DNA from: Limnohabitans sp. Jir61
GTDB taxonomy: Bacteria; Pseudomonadota; Gammaproteobacteria; Burkholderiales; Burkholderiaceae_C
Direction: 5' to 3'
Assembly: GCF_003063545.1 (NCBI RefSeq)
Contig: NZ_NESD01000001.1
Location: 744,001-808,000 of the forward strand
Length of the DNA stretch: 64,000 bases
Position 1 is the first letter of the stretch. Each line of letters opens with the position of its first letter. Made by a program: the position numbers and the translations under genes. The notes below the pieces were generated by a model. The model searched no databases and was not told the origin of the DNA. It saw only the letters and a program-made list of their open reading frames with translations. Below, one piece after another: positions 51,827 through 61,018 of this stretch.

Positions 51827-53813
51827 ATCTTGGCCTTGGCGTTTGTTGCTGCTCAGCTTTGCTGGGCTGGTTTTGTTGACGCTTTTGTTGTTGCTGGCAG
51901 ACTTGGCTGGCGTACCCAAAGGTGTGGTCAACGGTTTTTTCTTGGTGGTCTCTATCATCGGCTATGCGCTGATTGGCATGTTTTGTCGTACCACCATTCC
52001 CGAAGAGTATTTTGTAGCAGGCCGCAGCATCAGCGCACCGATGAACGGAATGGCTACCGCCGCAGACTGGTTGTCAGCTGCCTCTTTCATTGGCCTCACA
52101 GGCTTGTTGTTGTCTGATGGCTTTGTCGGCGATGGTCAACACCCTGGGGGCTTGGCTTACTTGCTGGGCTGGACTGGCGGGTTTTGTTTGCTTGGTTTTT
52201 TGTTTGCTGCGAAGCTCAACCTGTCGCAGTCGATCACCCTTCCTGATTTTTTAGGCCGTCGCTTTGACAGCGCTGCAGTGCGCTGGTTAGCCGCTTGGGG
52301 TGCGATTTTGTGTTCCAGTGTTTACTTGGTGGCGCAAATTTATGGCATTGGCCTCGTGGCTTCCATGCTGTCTGGTTTGACTTTTGAGCTGGGTGTGTTT
52401 TTGGCGTTGGGAGGCGTGCTGCTGTGTTCCTTCCTAGGGGGTATGCGCGCGGTGACGTGGACGCAAGGGGTGCAGTGCGTTGTCATCGTGGTGTCGATGG
52501 TGGTGCTGACAATGGCGGTGTCGTTTAAGACGCAAGGCCATCCGTTTTTCACAATTGCAGCCGCGCAGTCTTTGCCTCAAATACAAGAGCGCGCCAAACA
52601 AATTGAATCTGACCCCGCAGAGTTGGCCACGCGTGATGTCATCAGTTTGCGCATGAGCAATCTCCATGTGAAGATTGCCGAGCCAGTTTACGCGCGTGAG
52701 GTAGAGCGACAAAATGTCTCACGTCAAGTGGCCAAGGCCAAATCTGAAAATGCATCTTTGCGAGACATCCAAAAATTAGAAGCCAACCCAGCTTGGCGCG
52801 AAACCTCGGTCGATCGTTTGGTCAGTGCATGGCAAGCTGAGCGGGAAGTCTTGGCCGAGGCGATTTATCGGCCTGTGGGTTTCCAAGTTCCTTATTTGAA
52901 TGGCTGGAACTCCGGCTGGAATAACAGCTTGGCATTGATTTTTTGCTTGATGCTGGGCACAGCAGCTTTGCCACACATCTTGGTACGTTCTTACACCACG
53001 GCCACACCCGCTGAGGCAGAGCGATCAATTGTCTGGGCTTTGGCCTTCATTGTGGTTGTGTATTTGTGTGCTTCCTCGTTGGCTGTGCTGCTCAAGTCGT
53101 TTGTGCTGACCGAGTTGGTGGGGTCGCATCTTGATCAGTTACCCGATTGGGCCGATCGGTTGAAGTTGCGTAAGCTGGCCTTGCTGAGCATTCAAGACTA
53201 CAACCAAGACGGCATCGTGCAGTTTGCTGACATTCGGTTGTTCAGCGATTACTTGGTGCTGGGCGTGCCAGAGATTACGCATATTTCTTCGGTGTTTACT
53301 GGCTTGTTGGCAGCAGGCGCGTTGGCGGCAGCTTTGTCCACAGCAGATGGCTTGTTGCTCACCATCTCGAACGCCTTGGCGCAAGACCTGTATTTCCAAA
53401 CGGCAGAGCCCAATGCGCCACCGCTACGTCGTGTGATGTTGTCCAAAATTTTGTTGATGGTGGTGGCTTTGCTGGCGGCCTGGTTTGCCACCAATCGCCC
53501 AGTGAGCATTTTGTTTTGGGTGACGTGTGCATTTTCTTTGGCAGCTTCGACGTTCTTCCCTGTGTTGCTGCTGGGTATTTATTGGCGAGGCATGAACCGC
53601 GTTGGCGCCTTGATGGCCATGGTCTCAGGCTTGGGGATCAGTGCTTACTACATCGCGGTCAATCACTCATGGGTGCAAATGCGTCTGCATTTGCAGGCGT
53701 CTGACACCGTGTGGTTGGGGCTAGACCCAGTTTGCGCCGGTGTTTTTGGCGTGCCAGTGGGTCTGCTGTTCGGTTATCTGGGCAGCAAGCTGTCTAAAAC
53801 GCTTAAAAATTGA
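51810..53813 (+). CDS. Sodium:solute symporter family protein (VC_2705-like)
   Basis: 667 residues, at least 12 membrane helices. [35 protein letters not shown] and [16 protein letters not shown] are SSS family motifs. A long soluble insert near residues 245-365 and a Ca2+-binding-like loop [18 protein letters not shown] (DxNxDGxVxxxD) follow. I recall this as characteristic of the acetate/monocarboxylate-like VC_2705 branch. Substrate probably a small carboxylate. Three in-frame ATGs (51810-51818) make the start slightly uncertain. Confidence 0.88.
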   Translation: MMMYLKSWPWRLLLLSFAGLVLLTLLLLLADLAGVPKGVVNGFFLVVSIIGYALIGMFCRTTIPEEYFVAGRSISAPMNGMATAADWLSAASFIGLTGLLLSDGFVGDGQHPGGLAYLLGWTGGFCLLGFLFAAKLNLSQSITLPDFLGRRFDSAAVRWLAAWGAILCSSVYLVAQIYGIGLVASMLSGLTFELGVFLALGGVLLCSFLGGMRAVTWTQGVQCVVIVVSMVVLTMAVSFKTQGHPFFTIAAAQSLPQIQERAKQIESDPAELATRDVISLRMSNLHVKIAEPVYAREVERQNVSRQVAKAKSENASLRDIQKLEANPAWRETSVDRLVSAWQAEREVLAEAIYRPVGFQVPYLNGWNSGWNNSLALIFCLMLGTAALPHILVRSYTTATPAEAERSIVWALAFIVVVYLCASSLAVLLKSFVLTELVGSHLDQLPDWADRLKLRKLALLSIQDYNQDGIVQFADIRLFSDYLVLGVPEITHISSVFTGLLAAGALAAALSTADGLLLTISNALAQDLYFQTAEPNAPPLRRVMLSKILLMVVALLAAWFATNRPVSILFWVTCAFSLAASTFFPVLLLGIYWRGMNRVGALMAMVSGLGISAYYIAVNHSWVQMRLHLQASDTVWLGLDPVCAGVFGVPVGLLFGYLGSKLSKTLKN

Positions 53814-53814
53814 C

Positions 53815-53820
53815 TATAAT
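53815..53820 (+). promoter_or_regulatory. Promoter -10 box for rpsF operon
   Basis: Perfect TATAAT directly after the symporter gene, with A/T-rich upstream and only a weak -35. It lies 67 bases before the rpsF start, leaving room for the leader hairpin. Confidence 0.5.
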
Positions 53821-53836
53821 CGTGGGCTTTTCCCTT

Positions 53837-53864
53837 GCTGCCAGCGTCAGACGCCGCAGGCAGC
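53837..53864 (+). ncRNA. Candidate S6:S18 leader hairpin
   Basis: GCTGCC pairs with GGCAGC (53859-53864) and an inner GCG / CGC stem (53844-53854) sits above. The 3' side has a bulge reading CGCA preceded by C, like the CCG bulge of the S6:S18-binding leader. It lies between the -10 box and the rpsF Shine-Dalgarno. Confidence 0.5.
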
Positions 53865-53886
53865 TTCATATCCACAAGGAGTGTCC

Positions 53887-54252
53887 ATGCGTCATTACGA
53901 AATCATTTTGTTGATCCATCCGGATCAAAGCGAACAAGTTCCAGCCATGCTGGAGCGTTACAAAGGCATGATCACCGCAGGTGGTGGTGCTATTCATCGT
54001 ACGGAAGACTGGGGTCGCCGCCAGTTGGCCTACATGATCAACAAGCTTGCCAAAGCTCACTACATTTGCTTGAACATCGAAGCTAGCCAAGCTGTGATGT
54101 CTGAACTCGAACACGCGTTCAAGTTCAACGATGCTGTGTTGCGTCACATGACTGTCTTGCGTAAGAAGGCTGACACTGCGCCTTCCATCATGATGAAGAC
54201 AGTCGAGCGCGAAGAAGCTCGCAAGAACCAGCAAGCTGAGTTCGCGGGCTAA
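53887..54252 (+). CDS. rpsF: 30S ribosomal protein S6
   Basis: 121 residues from ATG 53887 with AAGGAG upstream. [25 protein letters not shown], then [31 protein letters not shown] and [15 protein letters not shown] are the S6 signatures. The start of the rpsF-priB-rpsR-rplI operon. The candidate leader upstream would provide autoregulation by S6:S18. Confidence 0.96.
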   Translation: MRHYEIILLIHPDQSEQVPAMLERYKGMITAGGGAIHRTEDWGRRQLAYMINKLAKAHYICLNIEASQAVMSELEHAFKFNDAVLRHMTVLRKKADTAPSIMMKTVEREEARKNQQAEFAG

Positions 54253-54272
54253 TTGCTGACTTACTACAAGGT

Positions 54273-54563
54273 TTGAACCACGTTGTTTTGAATGCTTGTG
54301 TTGTGGAGACTTCGGTCCTGCGATACACCCCAGCCGGTTTACCCGCCATTGATTTGAGTCTCGAGCACGAGTCTGAAATACAAGAAGCAGGGCAAAAGCG
54401 ACAAGTCAAAGCAACCGTCAAAACAGTCGCCTTGGGATCCTTAGCTGAGCGTCTCGCTCAACTTCCCCTTGGTAGCCTTTGGCAGTTCAGCGGCTTTTTA
54501 GCCTCACCTCGTAACAGCAAAAACGTCGTTTTTCATATTCAAGATTTTCAGCAAATTTCATAG
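54273..54563 (+). CDS. priB: Primosomal replication protein PriB
   Basis: 96 residues from TTG 54273 with AAGG upstream. The N-terminus NHVVLNACVVETSVLRYTPAGLPAIDLSLEHESEIQEAGQKR matches betaproteobacterial PriB, an OB-fold single-stranded-DNA protein in replication restart. Lies between rpsF and rpsR, its usual position. Confidence 0.92.
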   Translation: MNHVVLNACVVETSVLRYTPAGLPAIDLSLEHESEIQEAGQKRQVKATVKTVALGSLAERLAQLPLGSLWQFSGFLASPRNSKNVVFHIQDFQQIS

Positions 54564-54575
54564 GAGGCCCAGATC

Positions 54576-54857
54576 ATGGCCACATTCAAGAAATTCAACA
54601 AAGACAAGCGCCCAAAGCGCAACACGCAATCATTGCTTTTCAAGCGCAAGCGCTTCTGCCGCTTCACCGTCACTGGCGTTGAAGAAATCGACTACAAAGA
54701 CGTCGACACATTGCGTGACTTCATTGCCGAAAACGGCAAGATCATTCCCGCACGCCTGACCGGCACACGCGCCATTTACCAACGTCAGCTGAACACTGCC
54801 ATCAAGCGCGCACGCTTCTTGGCCTTGGTGCCATACAGCGACCAGCACAAGATCTAA
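54576..54857 (+). CDS. rpsR: 30S ribosomal protein S18
   Basis: 93 residues. [70 protein letters not shown] is the S18 pattern. Shine-Dalgarno GGAGG at 54563-54567. Partner of S6. Confidence 0.96.
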   Translation: MATFKKFNKDKRPKRNTQSLLFKRKRFCRFTVTGVEEIDYKDVDTLRDFIAENGKIIPARLTGTRAIYQRQLNTAIKRARFLALVPYSDQHKI

Positions 54858-54868
54858 GGAGACCGACC

Positions 54869-55321
54869 ATGCAAATTATTCTGCTCGACAAGGTCGTGAA
54901 CCTCGGCAACCTCGGCGAAATCGTCCGTGTGAAAGATGGTTACGCCCGTAACTTTTTGATCCCATCAGGCCGTGCACGTCGCGCCACTGAAACAGCGATC
55001 AAAGAATTCGAAGTTCGCCGCGCTGAACTCGAAAAAGCTGCTGCTGAAAAATTGGCTGCTGCACAAGCTCAAGGCGAGAAGTTGACTGGCAAAGTCATCA
55101 AGCTCAGCCAAAAAGCTGGTGTGGATGGTCGTTTGTTCGGCTCTGTGACCAACCACGACATCGCTGAAGCGTTGACAAAAGAAGGTTTCGCAGTGGCTAA
55201 AGCTCAAATCCGCATGCCTCACGGCCCCATCAAAACAGTGAGCGAAAGCGCTGTGGGCGTGGCATTGCACACTGACGTGATTGTTGAAATCACGGTCAAC
55301 GTGCAAGGCGAAACTGCTTAA
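54869..55321 (+). CDS. rplI: 50S ribosomal protein L9
   Basis: 150 residues. [36 protein letters not shown] is the N-terminal L9 signature, followed by the long helix (Ala/Lys/Glu-rich) and the C-terminal domain. It ends the ribosomal operon before a strong terminator. Confidence 0.96.
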   Translation: MQIILLDKVVNLGNLGEIVRVKDGYARNFLIPSGRARRATETAIKEFEVRRAELEKAAAEKLAAAQAQGEKLTGKVIKLSQKAGVDGRLFGSVTNHDIAEALTKEGFAVAKAQIRMPHGPIKTVSESAVGVALHTDVIVEITVNVQGETA

Positions 55322-55336
55322 GTTTCTTCGCACCTT

Positions 55337-55364
55337 AAAAGCCGCTCTTCGGAGCGGCTTTTTT
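55337..55364 (+). terminator. Rho-independent terminator after rplI
   Basis: AAAAGCCGCTC TTCG GAGCGGCTTTTTT: perfect 11-base arms with a stable TTCG tetraloop and T-run, 15 bases after the rplI stop. Confidence 0.95.
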
Positions 55365-55399
55365 ATTTGTTCTCTGCATTTCCCCAGCTAACCCACCTC

Positions 55400-55420
55400 T
55401 TATCCACAGGGTTATCCCAA
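55400..55420 (+). promoter_or_regulatory. DnaA box upstream of dnaB
   Basis: TTATCCACA at 55400-55408 is a perfect consensus DnaA box. TTATCCCAA follows at 55412-55420 with two mismatches. Both lie 45-65 bases before the dnaB start, within the promoter region. Confidence 0.6.
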
Positions 55421-55466
55421 GCGTTTGACGCCTCTGGGCTTAGGATGTGTGTTTTACAGGATCACT

Positions 55467-56879
55467 ATGTCAGCCGCATCGCCCAGCTTTGAAGAAAGCT
55501 TCTCCCACGACCAGCAAATTGCACAACTGCGCATCCCTCCGCACTCTATTGAGGCCGAGTCCAGTGTGTTGGGCGGCTTGCTGCTAGACAACGGCGCATG
55601 GGACCGCGTAGGTGATTTGTTGGTGGATGGTGATTTCTACCGTTACGAACACAAACAGGTTTACGCCGCCATTGGCGCACTGGTGAACACAAGTCGTCCG
55701 GCTGACGTGATCACGGTCTACGAGCACTTGCAGGCCTTGGGTAAGGCCGAAGAAATTGGCGGCTTGGGCTACCTCAATGCGTTGGCGCAATACGTGCCCA
55801 GCGCGAGCAATATTCGTCGTTATGCCGAGATCGTGCGCGAGCGTTCGATCCTGCGCAAGTTGGTGACGGCCAGTGATGAAATTGCCACCAATGCCTTTAA
55901 CACACAAGGCAGGGCAGTGGCCCAAATCTTGGATGAGGCTGAGCAAAAGATCTTCAACATCGGTGAAGAAGGCTCGCGCATGAAGCAAGGCTTTCAGGCC
56001 ATGCCGCAGTTGGTGGTGGACTTGTTGGACCGCGTACAAGAGATGGCGGATAACCAAAACGACATCACGGGAGTGCCTACCGGTTTCATCGACTTTGACC
56101 GCATGACTTCAGGCTTGCAGCCGGGGGACTTGATCGTCTTGGCCGCGCGTCCGTCGATGGGTAAAACAGCGTTGGCCATCAACATTGCCGAGCACGTGGC
56201 CTTGAACGAAGGCTTGCCTGTGGCCGTGTTCTCGATGGAGATGGGTGCAGCGCAATTGGCCGTTCGTATCGTGGGTTCGATTGGGCGCGTGGACCAAGGC
56301 CATTTGCGTACGGGTAAGTTGAGCGACGACGAATGGCCACGCTTGACGGAAGCCATTGAGAAGCTGCGCAATGTGTCCTTGCACATCGACGAAACGCCAG
56401 GCCTCACGCCGAGTGAGCTGCGCGCAAACGCGCGTCGCTTGTCGCGTCAATGCGGCAAGCTTGGTCTCATCGTGGTGGACTATTTGCAGCTCATGAGCGG
56501 GTCAAGCAGCAGTGGTGGTGACAACCGTGCGACGGAGATTGGTGAAATTTCTCGCGGCTTGAAGATGTTGGCCAAAGAACTGCAGTGCCCTGTGATTGCG
56601 CTGTCGCAGCTCAACCGAAGTGTGGAGCAACGCACCGACAAACGCCCCATGATGAGTGACTTGCGTGAATCAGGCGCTATTGAGCAGGACGCGGACGTGA
56701 TCATGTTCATTTACCGCGACGACTACTACAACAAAGAGTCCAAAGAGCCGGGCGTGGCCGAAGTTATCATCGGCAAGCAGCGTAACGGCCCCACCGGGAC
56801 CGTCAAGCTGGCCTTCTTGAAGCCACTCACCAAGTTCGAAAGCTTGGCTAGTGGCTACAGCAGTGGTGGCGACTATTAA
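55467..56879 (+). CDS. dnaB: Replicative DNA helicase DnaB
   Basis: 470 residues from ATG 55467. N-terminal domain (IPPHSIEAESSVLGGLLLDNGAWD), linker, then the RecA-like domain with Walker A ARPSMGKTALAINIAEHVA, Walker B LIVVDYLQLM and the arginine finger region RPMMSDLRESGAIEQDADVIMFIYRDDYY. No intein. Unwinds DNA at the replication fork. Convergent with phoH across a short palindrome. Confidence 0.97.
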   Translation: MSAASPSFEESFSHDQQIAQLRIPPHSIEAESSVLGGLLLDNGAWDRVGDLLVDGDFYRYEHKQVYAAIGALVNTSRPADVITVYEHLQALGKAEEIGGLGYLNALAQYVPSASNIRRYAEIVRERSILRKLVTASDEIATNAFNTQGRAVAQILDEAEQKIFNIGEEGSRMKQGFQAMPQLVVDLLDRVQEMADNQNDITGVPTGFIDFDRMTSGLQPGDLIVLAARPSMGKTALAINIAEHVALNEGLPVAVFSMEMGAAQLAVRIVGSIGRVDQGHLRTGKLSDDEWPRLTEAIEKLRNVSLHIDETPGLTPSELRANARRLSRQCGKLGLIVVDYLQLMSGSSSSGGDNRATEIGEISRGLKMLAKELQCPVIALSQLNRSVEQRTDKRPMMSDLRESGAIEQDADVIMFIYRDDYYNKESKEPGVAEVIIGKQRNGPTGTVKLAFLKPLTKFESLASGYSSGGDY

Positions 56880-56895
56880 CGCTGTCAAGCGTTAA
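56876..56895. other. Palindrome at the dnaB/phoH convergent junction
   Basis: TTAACGCT GTCA AGCGTTAA: perfect 8-base arms and a four-base loop that span both stop codons (TAA 56877-56879 and TAA on the minus strand at 56892-56894). Without a T-run it is a weak bidirectional terminator or mRNA-end hairpin. Confidence 0.4.
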
Positions 56896-58535
56896 AGCAC
56901 CTCGCTGGCAAAGTCGGCAAGTCGTGAGCGCTCGCCACGGGCCAAGGTGATGTGTCCACCGTGTGGCCAACCCTTGAAGCGATCCACTGCATACGTCAAG
57001 CCTGATGAGCCTTCGGTCAGGTAGGGCGTATCGATCTGCGCCAAGTTACCCATGCAGATGATCTTGGTGCCGGGGCCTGCACGCGTGATGAGCGTTTTCA
57101 TTTGTTTGGGTGTCAAGTTTTGCGCTTCATCGATGATGAGGTACTTGTTCAAGAACGTGCGCCCGCGCATGAAGTTCAAACTCTTGATCTTGATGCGGCT
57201 GCGAATCAAGTCATTGGTCGCGGCACGGCCCCAGTCGCCTGCGCTGGTTTCTGTTTTGGCCAGCACTTCGAGGTTGTCGTCTAACGCGCCCATCCACGGG
57301 CCCATTTTTTCTTCTTCGGTGCCTGGCAAGAAGCCAATGTCTTCACCCACGCTCACAGTGGCGCGGGTCATGATGATTTCGGTGTAGCGGCGATCGTCTA
57401 GCACTTGCGTGAGGCCCGCAGCCAAAGCCATCAAGGTCTTGCCTGTGCCAGCTGTGCCTGTGAGGGTGACAAAGTCAATCTCTGGATCGGTTAGCAAGTT
57501 CATCGCGAAGTTTTGTTCGCGGTTGCGTGTGGTCACGCCCCAAACCGCATTTTTAAGGTGTGTGAAATCTTTGAGGGTTTTGAGCACCACGGTATTGCCG
57601 CGAATCTCTGTCACACGGGCGTAGAGGCTAGGCTCGCCAGCAGACTCGTAATACACAAACTGGTTGATGTGCAGATCGGGCACCAACGGGCCGCTCAAGC
57701 GGTAGAAGGTGTGGCTGCCGCTTTGCCAGCTTTCCACTTCTTTGGCGTGTTTGAGCCAGAAGTCTTCGGGAAGTGCCAAGGCGCCTGAATACAGCAGGTC
57801 GCCATCCTCGAGTGTTTTGTCGTTCTGGTAATCCTCAGCGGCTAACCCCAAAGCGCGGGCTTTGACGCGCATGTTGATGTCTTTGGAGACCAGCACCACT
57901 TCACGGGGTGCATTTTTCACGCGCAAGGCTTCGACGACGCCCAATATTTGGTTATCGGCCTTGCCTTGTGGCAGGCTAGAAGGGAGGGTGAAGGCGAGCG
58001 GTTCGGTTTGAAAGAACAAGCGGCCGCCTACCTCAATGTGGCCTGTGCCATCTAGCTTGATGCCCGTCATGATGTCAGCGTTGTGCGAGGCCACCAAAGC
58101 GTCGAGCGAACGGCTGGTTTGGCGGGCGTTACGTGCCACTTCGGTCATGCCTTTTTTGTTGCTGTCCAACTCTTCGAGCACGATCATGGGTAAGAACACA
58201 TCGTGTTCTTCAAAGCGGAACAAGCACATGGGGTCGTGCATCAACACGTTGGTGTCGAGCACGAAAAGCTTGGTGGGGCCGCTGTGTTTTTTCTTAGCGG
58301 TTGCAGCTCTGGCAGGCGCTGCTTTTCGTTCGCCTTTGTAGGCGGGCAGAGGTTCTGATTTGCGTGAGACTGCAAGTGGCTCGGCGGCCTTGGCTTTTGC
58401 GATGGGTGCTTCTACTTCGCGCGGTTCATGGCGTGGTGCTGCTTTGCGCGAGCTACGTGATTTGGGCGCTGCGGCATCTAAGCCCTCGGTGTTCAACAAA
58501 GCGGCACGTTTGGCAGGGGCTGGAGGCAATGGCAT
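56892..58535 (-). CDS. PhoH family protein with N-terminal PIN domain
   Basis: 547 residues. A low-complexity, Lys/Ala-rich N-terminus of about 90 residues, then a PIN domain (KLFVLDTNVLMHDPMCLFRFEEHDVFLPMIVLEELDSNKKGMTEVARNARQTSRSLDAL) and a PhoH ATPase with Walker A TGTAGTGKTLMALAAGL and Walker B YLIIDEAQNLTP. The YlaK-like architecture suggests an RNase/ATPase in RNA turnover. It is 168 bases downstream of the peroxiredoxin gene on the same strand, with a terminator between them. Confidence 0.93.
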   Translation of the reverse strand: MPLPPAPAKRAALLNTEGLDAAAPKSRSSRKAAPRHEPREVEAPIAKAKAAEPLAVSRKSEPLPAYKGERKAAPARAATAKKKHSGPTKLFVLDTNVLMHDPMCLFRFEEHDVFLPMIVLEELDSNKKGMTEVARNARQTSRSLDALVASHNADIMTGIKLDGTGHIEVGGRLFFQTEPLAFTLPSSLPQGKADNQILGVVEALRVKNAPREVVLVSKDINMRVKARALGLAAEDYQNDKTLEDGDLLYSGALALPEDFWLKHAKEVESWQSGSHTFYRLSGPLVPDLHINQFVYYESAGEPSLYARVTEIRGNTVVLKTLKDFTHLKNAVWGVTTRNREQNFAMNLLTDPEIDFVTLTGTAGTGKTLMALAAGLTQVLDDRRYTEIIMTRATVSVGEDIGFLPGTEEEKMGPWMGALDDNLEVLAKTETSAGDWGRAATNDLIRSRIKIKSLNFMRGRTFLNKYLIIDEAQNLTPKQMKTLITRAGPGTKIICMGNLAQIDTPYLTEGSSGLTYAVDRFKGWPHGGHITLARGERSRLADFASEVL

Positions 58536-58594
58536 AGATGAAACTTAAAGAGTTGAAACGCAAGTGGAAACCATGAACACCGACTTTAAAAGCG

Positions 58595-58626
58595 AAAAAG
58601 CCGCCTGGAGGCCAAGGCGGCTTTTC
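58595..58626 (-). terminator. Rho-independent terminator after the Bcp gene
   Basis: GAAAAGCCGCC and GGCGGCTTTTTC (minus-strand orientation) form a 10-11 bp stem with a ten-base loop and T-run. It lies 76 bases downstream of the peroxiredoxin stop on the minus strand and before phoH. Confidence 0.85.
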
Positions 58627-58702
58627 GTTGGAAACGTGTTCGCTTCTGTCAATGTCATGGAGCCACTATAACCGAGCTCCGTGACACTTTTTGCGAGGGT
58701 AT

Positions 58703-59194
58703 TTAAGCGGCTGCTGCGGCAGAGGCTTTCTTCAAAGCTTTGACGGCCTTGAGCACTTCGTCCACATGGCCTGGCACCTTGAGGCCGCGCCATTCTTCTT
58801 TCAACAGGCCATCTGCGCCCACGAGGAAGGTGCTGCGCTCGATGCCTTTCACTTTTTTGCCGTACATGATTTTGTTTTTCACGACGCCAAACATGTGACA
58901 CATTTTTTCTTCTGTGTCGGCAATCAGCTCAAAGGGCAGTTCGAGTTTGGTTTTGAATTCGTCGTGCGACTTCATGTTGTCGCGTGACACGCCAAATACC
59001 AACGCGCCGGCCTTGACGAAATCTTTGTACTTGTCGCGGAACTGCATGGCTTCAGTGGTACAGCCAGGCGTGTTGTCCTTTGGGTAAAAGTACAAGACCA
59101 TCATTTGGCCGTTGTGTGAGGTGTTGCTAACCTTGATGCCGCCTGTTGCATTGGCTTCAAATTCGGGGAGGGGTTTGTTGACAACAATTGCCAT
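58703..59194 (-). CDS. Bcp-type peroxiredoxin
   Basis: 163 residues from ATG 59194. FEANATGGIKVSNTSHNGQMMVLYFYPKDNTPGCTTEAMQFRDKY contains the peroxidatic Cys (PGCTTEA). A second Cys (EKMCHMFGVV) could serve as resolving residue. Ends in an Ala-rich tail (KKASAAAAA). Reduces peroxides with thioredoxin. Confidence 0.93.
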   Translation of the reverse strand: MAIVVNKPLPEFEANATGGIKVSNTSHNGQMMVLYFYPKDNTPGCTTEAMQFRDKYKDFVKAGALVFGVSRDNMKSHDEFKTKLELPFELIADTEEKMCHMFGVVKNKIMYGKKVKGIERSTFLVGADGLLKEEWRGLKVPGHVDEVLKAVKALKKASAAAAA

Positions 59195-59343
59195 AGCGCT
59201 CAATCAGGTGTGACAGTTCAGACGGCCGGATGAAGGAGGCGACTGTCGAGACAGCCCCCTTCCGGCAACCCACTATTTTAACTTAGAAACCCAGCCTTGA
59301 GTCAGCATTGCGTCATCTACAGGACGGGATGCGAATCGCGTCC

Positions 59344-59730
59344 TTATTTATTACTTGCAGAAGGCTCGATGATGAGTGCTGCCGCCACTTTGCGTCCTTC
59401 GCCCGCCAAGATGTTGTAGGTACGGCAAGCCGCTTGTGTGTCCATGGTCTCAAGGCCTAGGTGGCGCTGCATCAAGCTCACTTGCCATTCAGGTTTGGGA
59501 AAACGCAGGCGCTCACCGCTACCAAAGATGACCAATTCAACATCCAGATCTGCCAATTGCGCAAAGTGCTGCGGACCTAAATCCTCAAAACTTTGGCAAT
59601 TCCAATCGAGGCGAAGCCCCTCTGAGGTGATCAGCACACTGTGCGTGATTTTTTCGCCTTGGATGGCAATCCATCCTGGGCCATAAGCGGTGACGGACTG
59701 GGTCTCGATGCGATCGGGTTGTAATTTCAT
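59344..59730 (-). CDS. Mth938-like domain protein
   Basis: 128 residues from ATG 59730; the ORF-track start runs into an upstream hydrophobic stretch. Pattern QSVTAYGPGWIAIQGEKITHSVLITSEGLRLDW, then VELVIFGSGERLRFPKPEW and RTYNILAGEGRKVAAALII, as in the Mth938/NDUFAF3/Xcc1710 family of unknown function. Divergent from the aminotransferase gene. Confidence 0.88.
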   Translation of the reverse strand: MKLQPDRIETQSVTAYGPGWIAIQGEKITHSVLITSEGLRLDWNCQSFEDLGPQHFAQLADLDVELVIFGSGERLRFPKPEWQVSLMQRHLGLETMDTQAACRTYNILAGEGRKVAAALIIEPSASNK

Positions 59731-59794
59731 AAATGCCTTGAGATCTGTGGTCAAATTATAGGTTTCACCCCGTAAAAGAGCCCTCGGAGGGACT

Positions 59795-61018
59795 TTGAAG
59801 AAGATCCAAAAATCCAACAAGCTGTCCAACGTCTGTTATGACATTCGCGGTCCCATCATGGACCGAGCGCGTCAAATGGAGGAGGAAGGCCACAAGATCA
59901 TCAAACTCAACATCGGCAATTTGGCCGTGTTTGGCTTTGATGCGCCTGAAGAAATTCAGCAAGACATGATCCGCAACCTGCCCACCTCGGCGGGATACTC
60001 GGACAGCAAAGGCATTTTTGGCGCCCGCAAAGCGGTGATGCACGAGACGCAAAAGCAAGGCATTAAAGGTGTCACGCTCGATGACATTTACCTGGGCAAT
60101 GGTGCGAGTGAACTCATCGTCATGGCCACCAATGGCTTGCTCAATAACGGCGACGAGCTGTTGTTGCCAGCGCCTGACTATCCACTGTGGACAGCCGCTG
60201 TCAGCTTATCAGGCGGTACGCCAGTGCACTACGTGTGCGACGAAGACAACGGCTGGATGCCCAATATCGACGATATTCGCTCCAAGATCACCAAGAACAC
60301 CAAGGGCATTGTTGTCATCAACCCCAACAACCCAACAGGTGCTTTGTACTCCGACGAGTTGTTGCTGCAAATCGTTGAGCTCGCACGCAAGCATGGCTTG
60401 ATCATTTTTGCTGACGAGGTGTATGACAAGGTCTTGTACGACGGTGTCAAACACACGCCCATCGCCAGCTTGAGCGAAGACGTGTTGACACTCACGTTCA
60501 ACTCGTTGTCCAAGAGCTACCGTTCATGCGGCTATCGCGCAGGTTGGTTGGTGGTGTCAGGCGACAAAAAGCCTGCAGCTGATTACATCGAGGGCCTCAA
60601 CATGCTCTCGAACATGCGCTTGTGCGCCAACGTGCCAGGCCAGTGGGCGATTCAAACTGCCTTGGGTGGTTACCAAAGCATCAACGACCTGGTGGGAGAG
60701 GGCGGTCGTTTGCGCAAGCAACGCGACTTGGCCTATGAGCTCATCACCGCGATTCCTGGCGTGACGTGTGTGAAGCCGCATGCCGCGTTGTACATGTTCC
60801 CGCGCTTAGACCCCAAGGTCTACCCCATCAAAGACGACCAACAGTTTTTCTTGGAATTGCTCCAAGAAACCAAGGTCATGTTGGTGCAGGGCACGGGCTT
60901 TAACTGGAAGACGACGGACCATTTCCGCATCGTGTTCTTACCCCACGAAGACGACTTGCGTGAGGCCATCTCGCGCATCGCAAAATTCTTAGAAAACTAC
61001 CGAAATAGAAAAGCATGA
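59795..61018 (+). CDS. Pyridoxal-phosphate aminotransferase (AlaT/AlaC-like)
   Basis: 407 residues from TTG 59795 with GGAGG four bases upstream. Class I aminotransferase: YLGNGASELIVMATNGLL, NPNNPTGALY (substrate/PLP), ADEVYDKVLYDG and the PLP Lys in FNSLSKSYRSCGYRAGWL. Likely glutamate-pyruvate transamination, or a related role feeding the aspartate-family genes that follow. Overlaps hom by four bases. Confidence 0.92.
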   Translation: MKKIQKSNKLSNVCYDIRGPIMDRARQMEEEGHKIIKLNIGNLAVFGFDAPEEIQQDMIRNLPTSAGYSDSKGIFGARKAVMHETQKQGIKGVTLDDIYLGNGASELIVMATNGLLNNGDELLLPAPDYPLWTAAVSLSGGTPVHYVCDEDNGWMPNIDDIRSKITKNTKGIVVINPNNPTGALYSDELLLQIVELARKHGLIIFADEVYDKVLYDGVKHTPIASLSEDVLTLTFNSLSKSYRSCGYRAGWLVVSGDKKPAADYIEGLNMLSNMRLCANVPGQWAIQTALGGYQSINDLVGEGGRLRKQRDLAYELITAIPGVTCVKPHAALYMFPRLDPKVYPIKDDQQFFLELLQETKVMLVQGTGFNWKTTDHFRIVFLPHEDDLREAISRIAKFLENYRNRKA

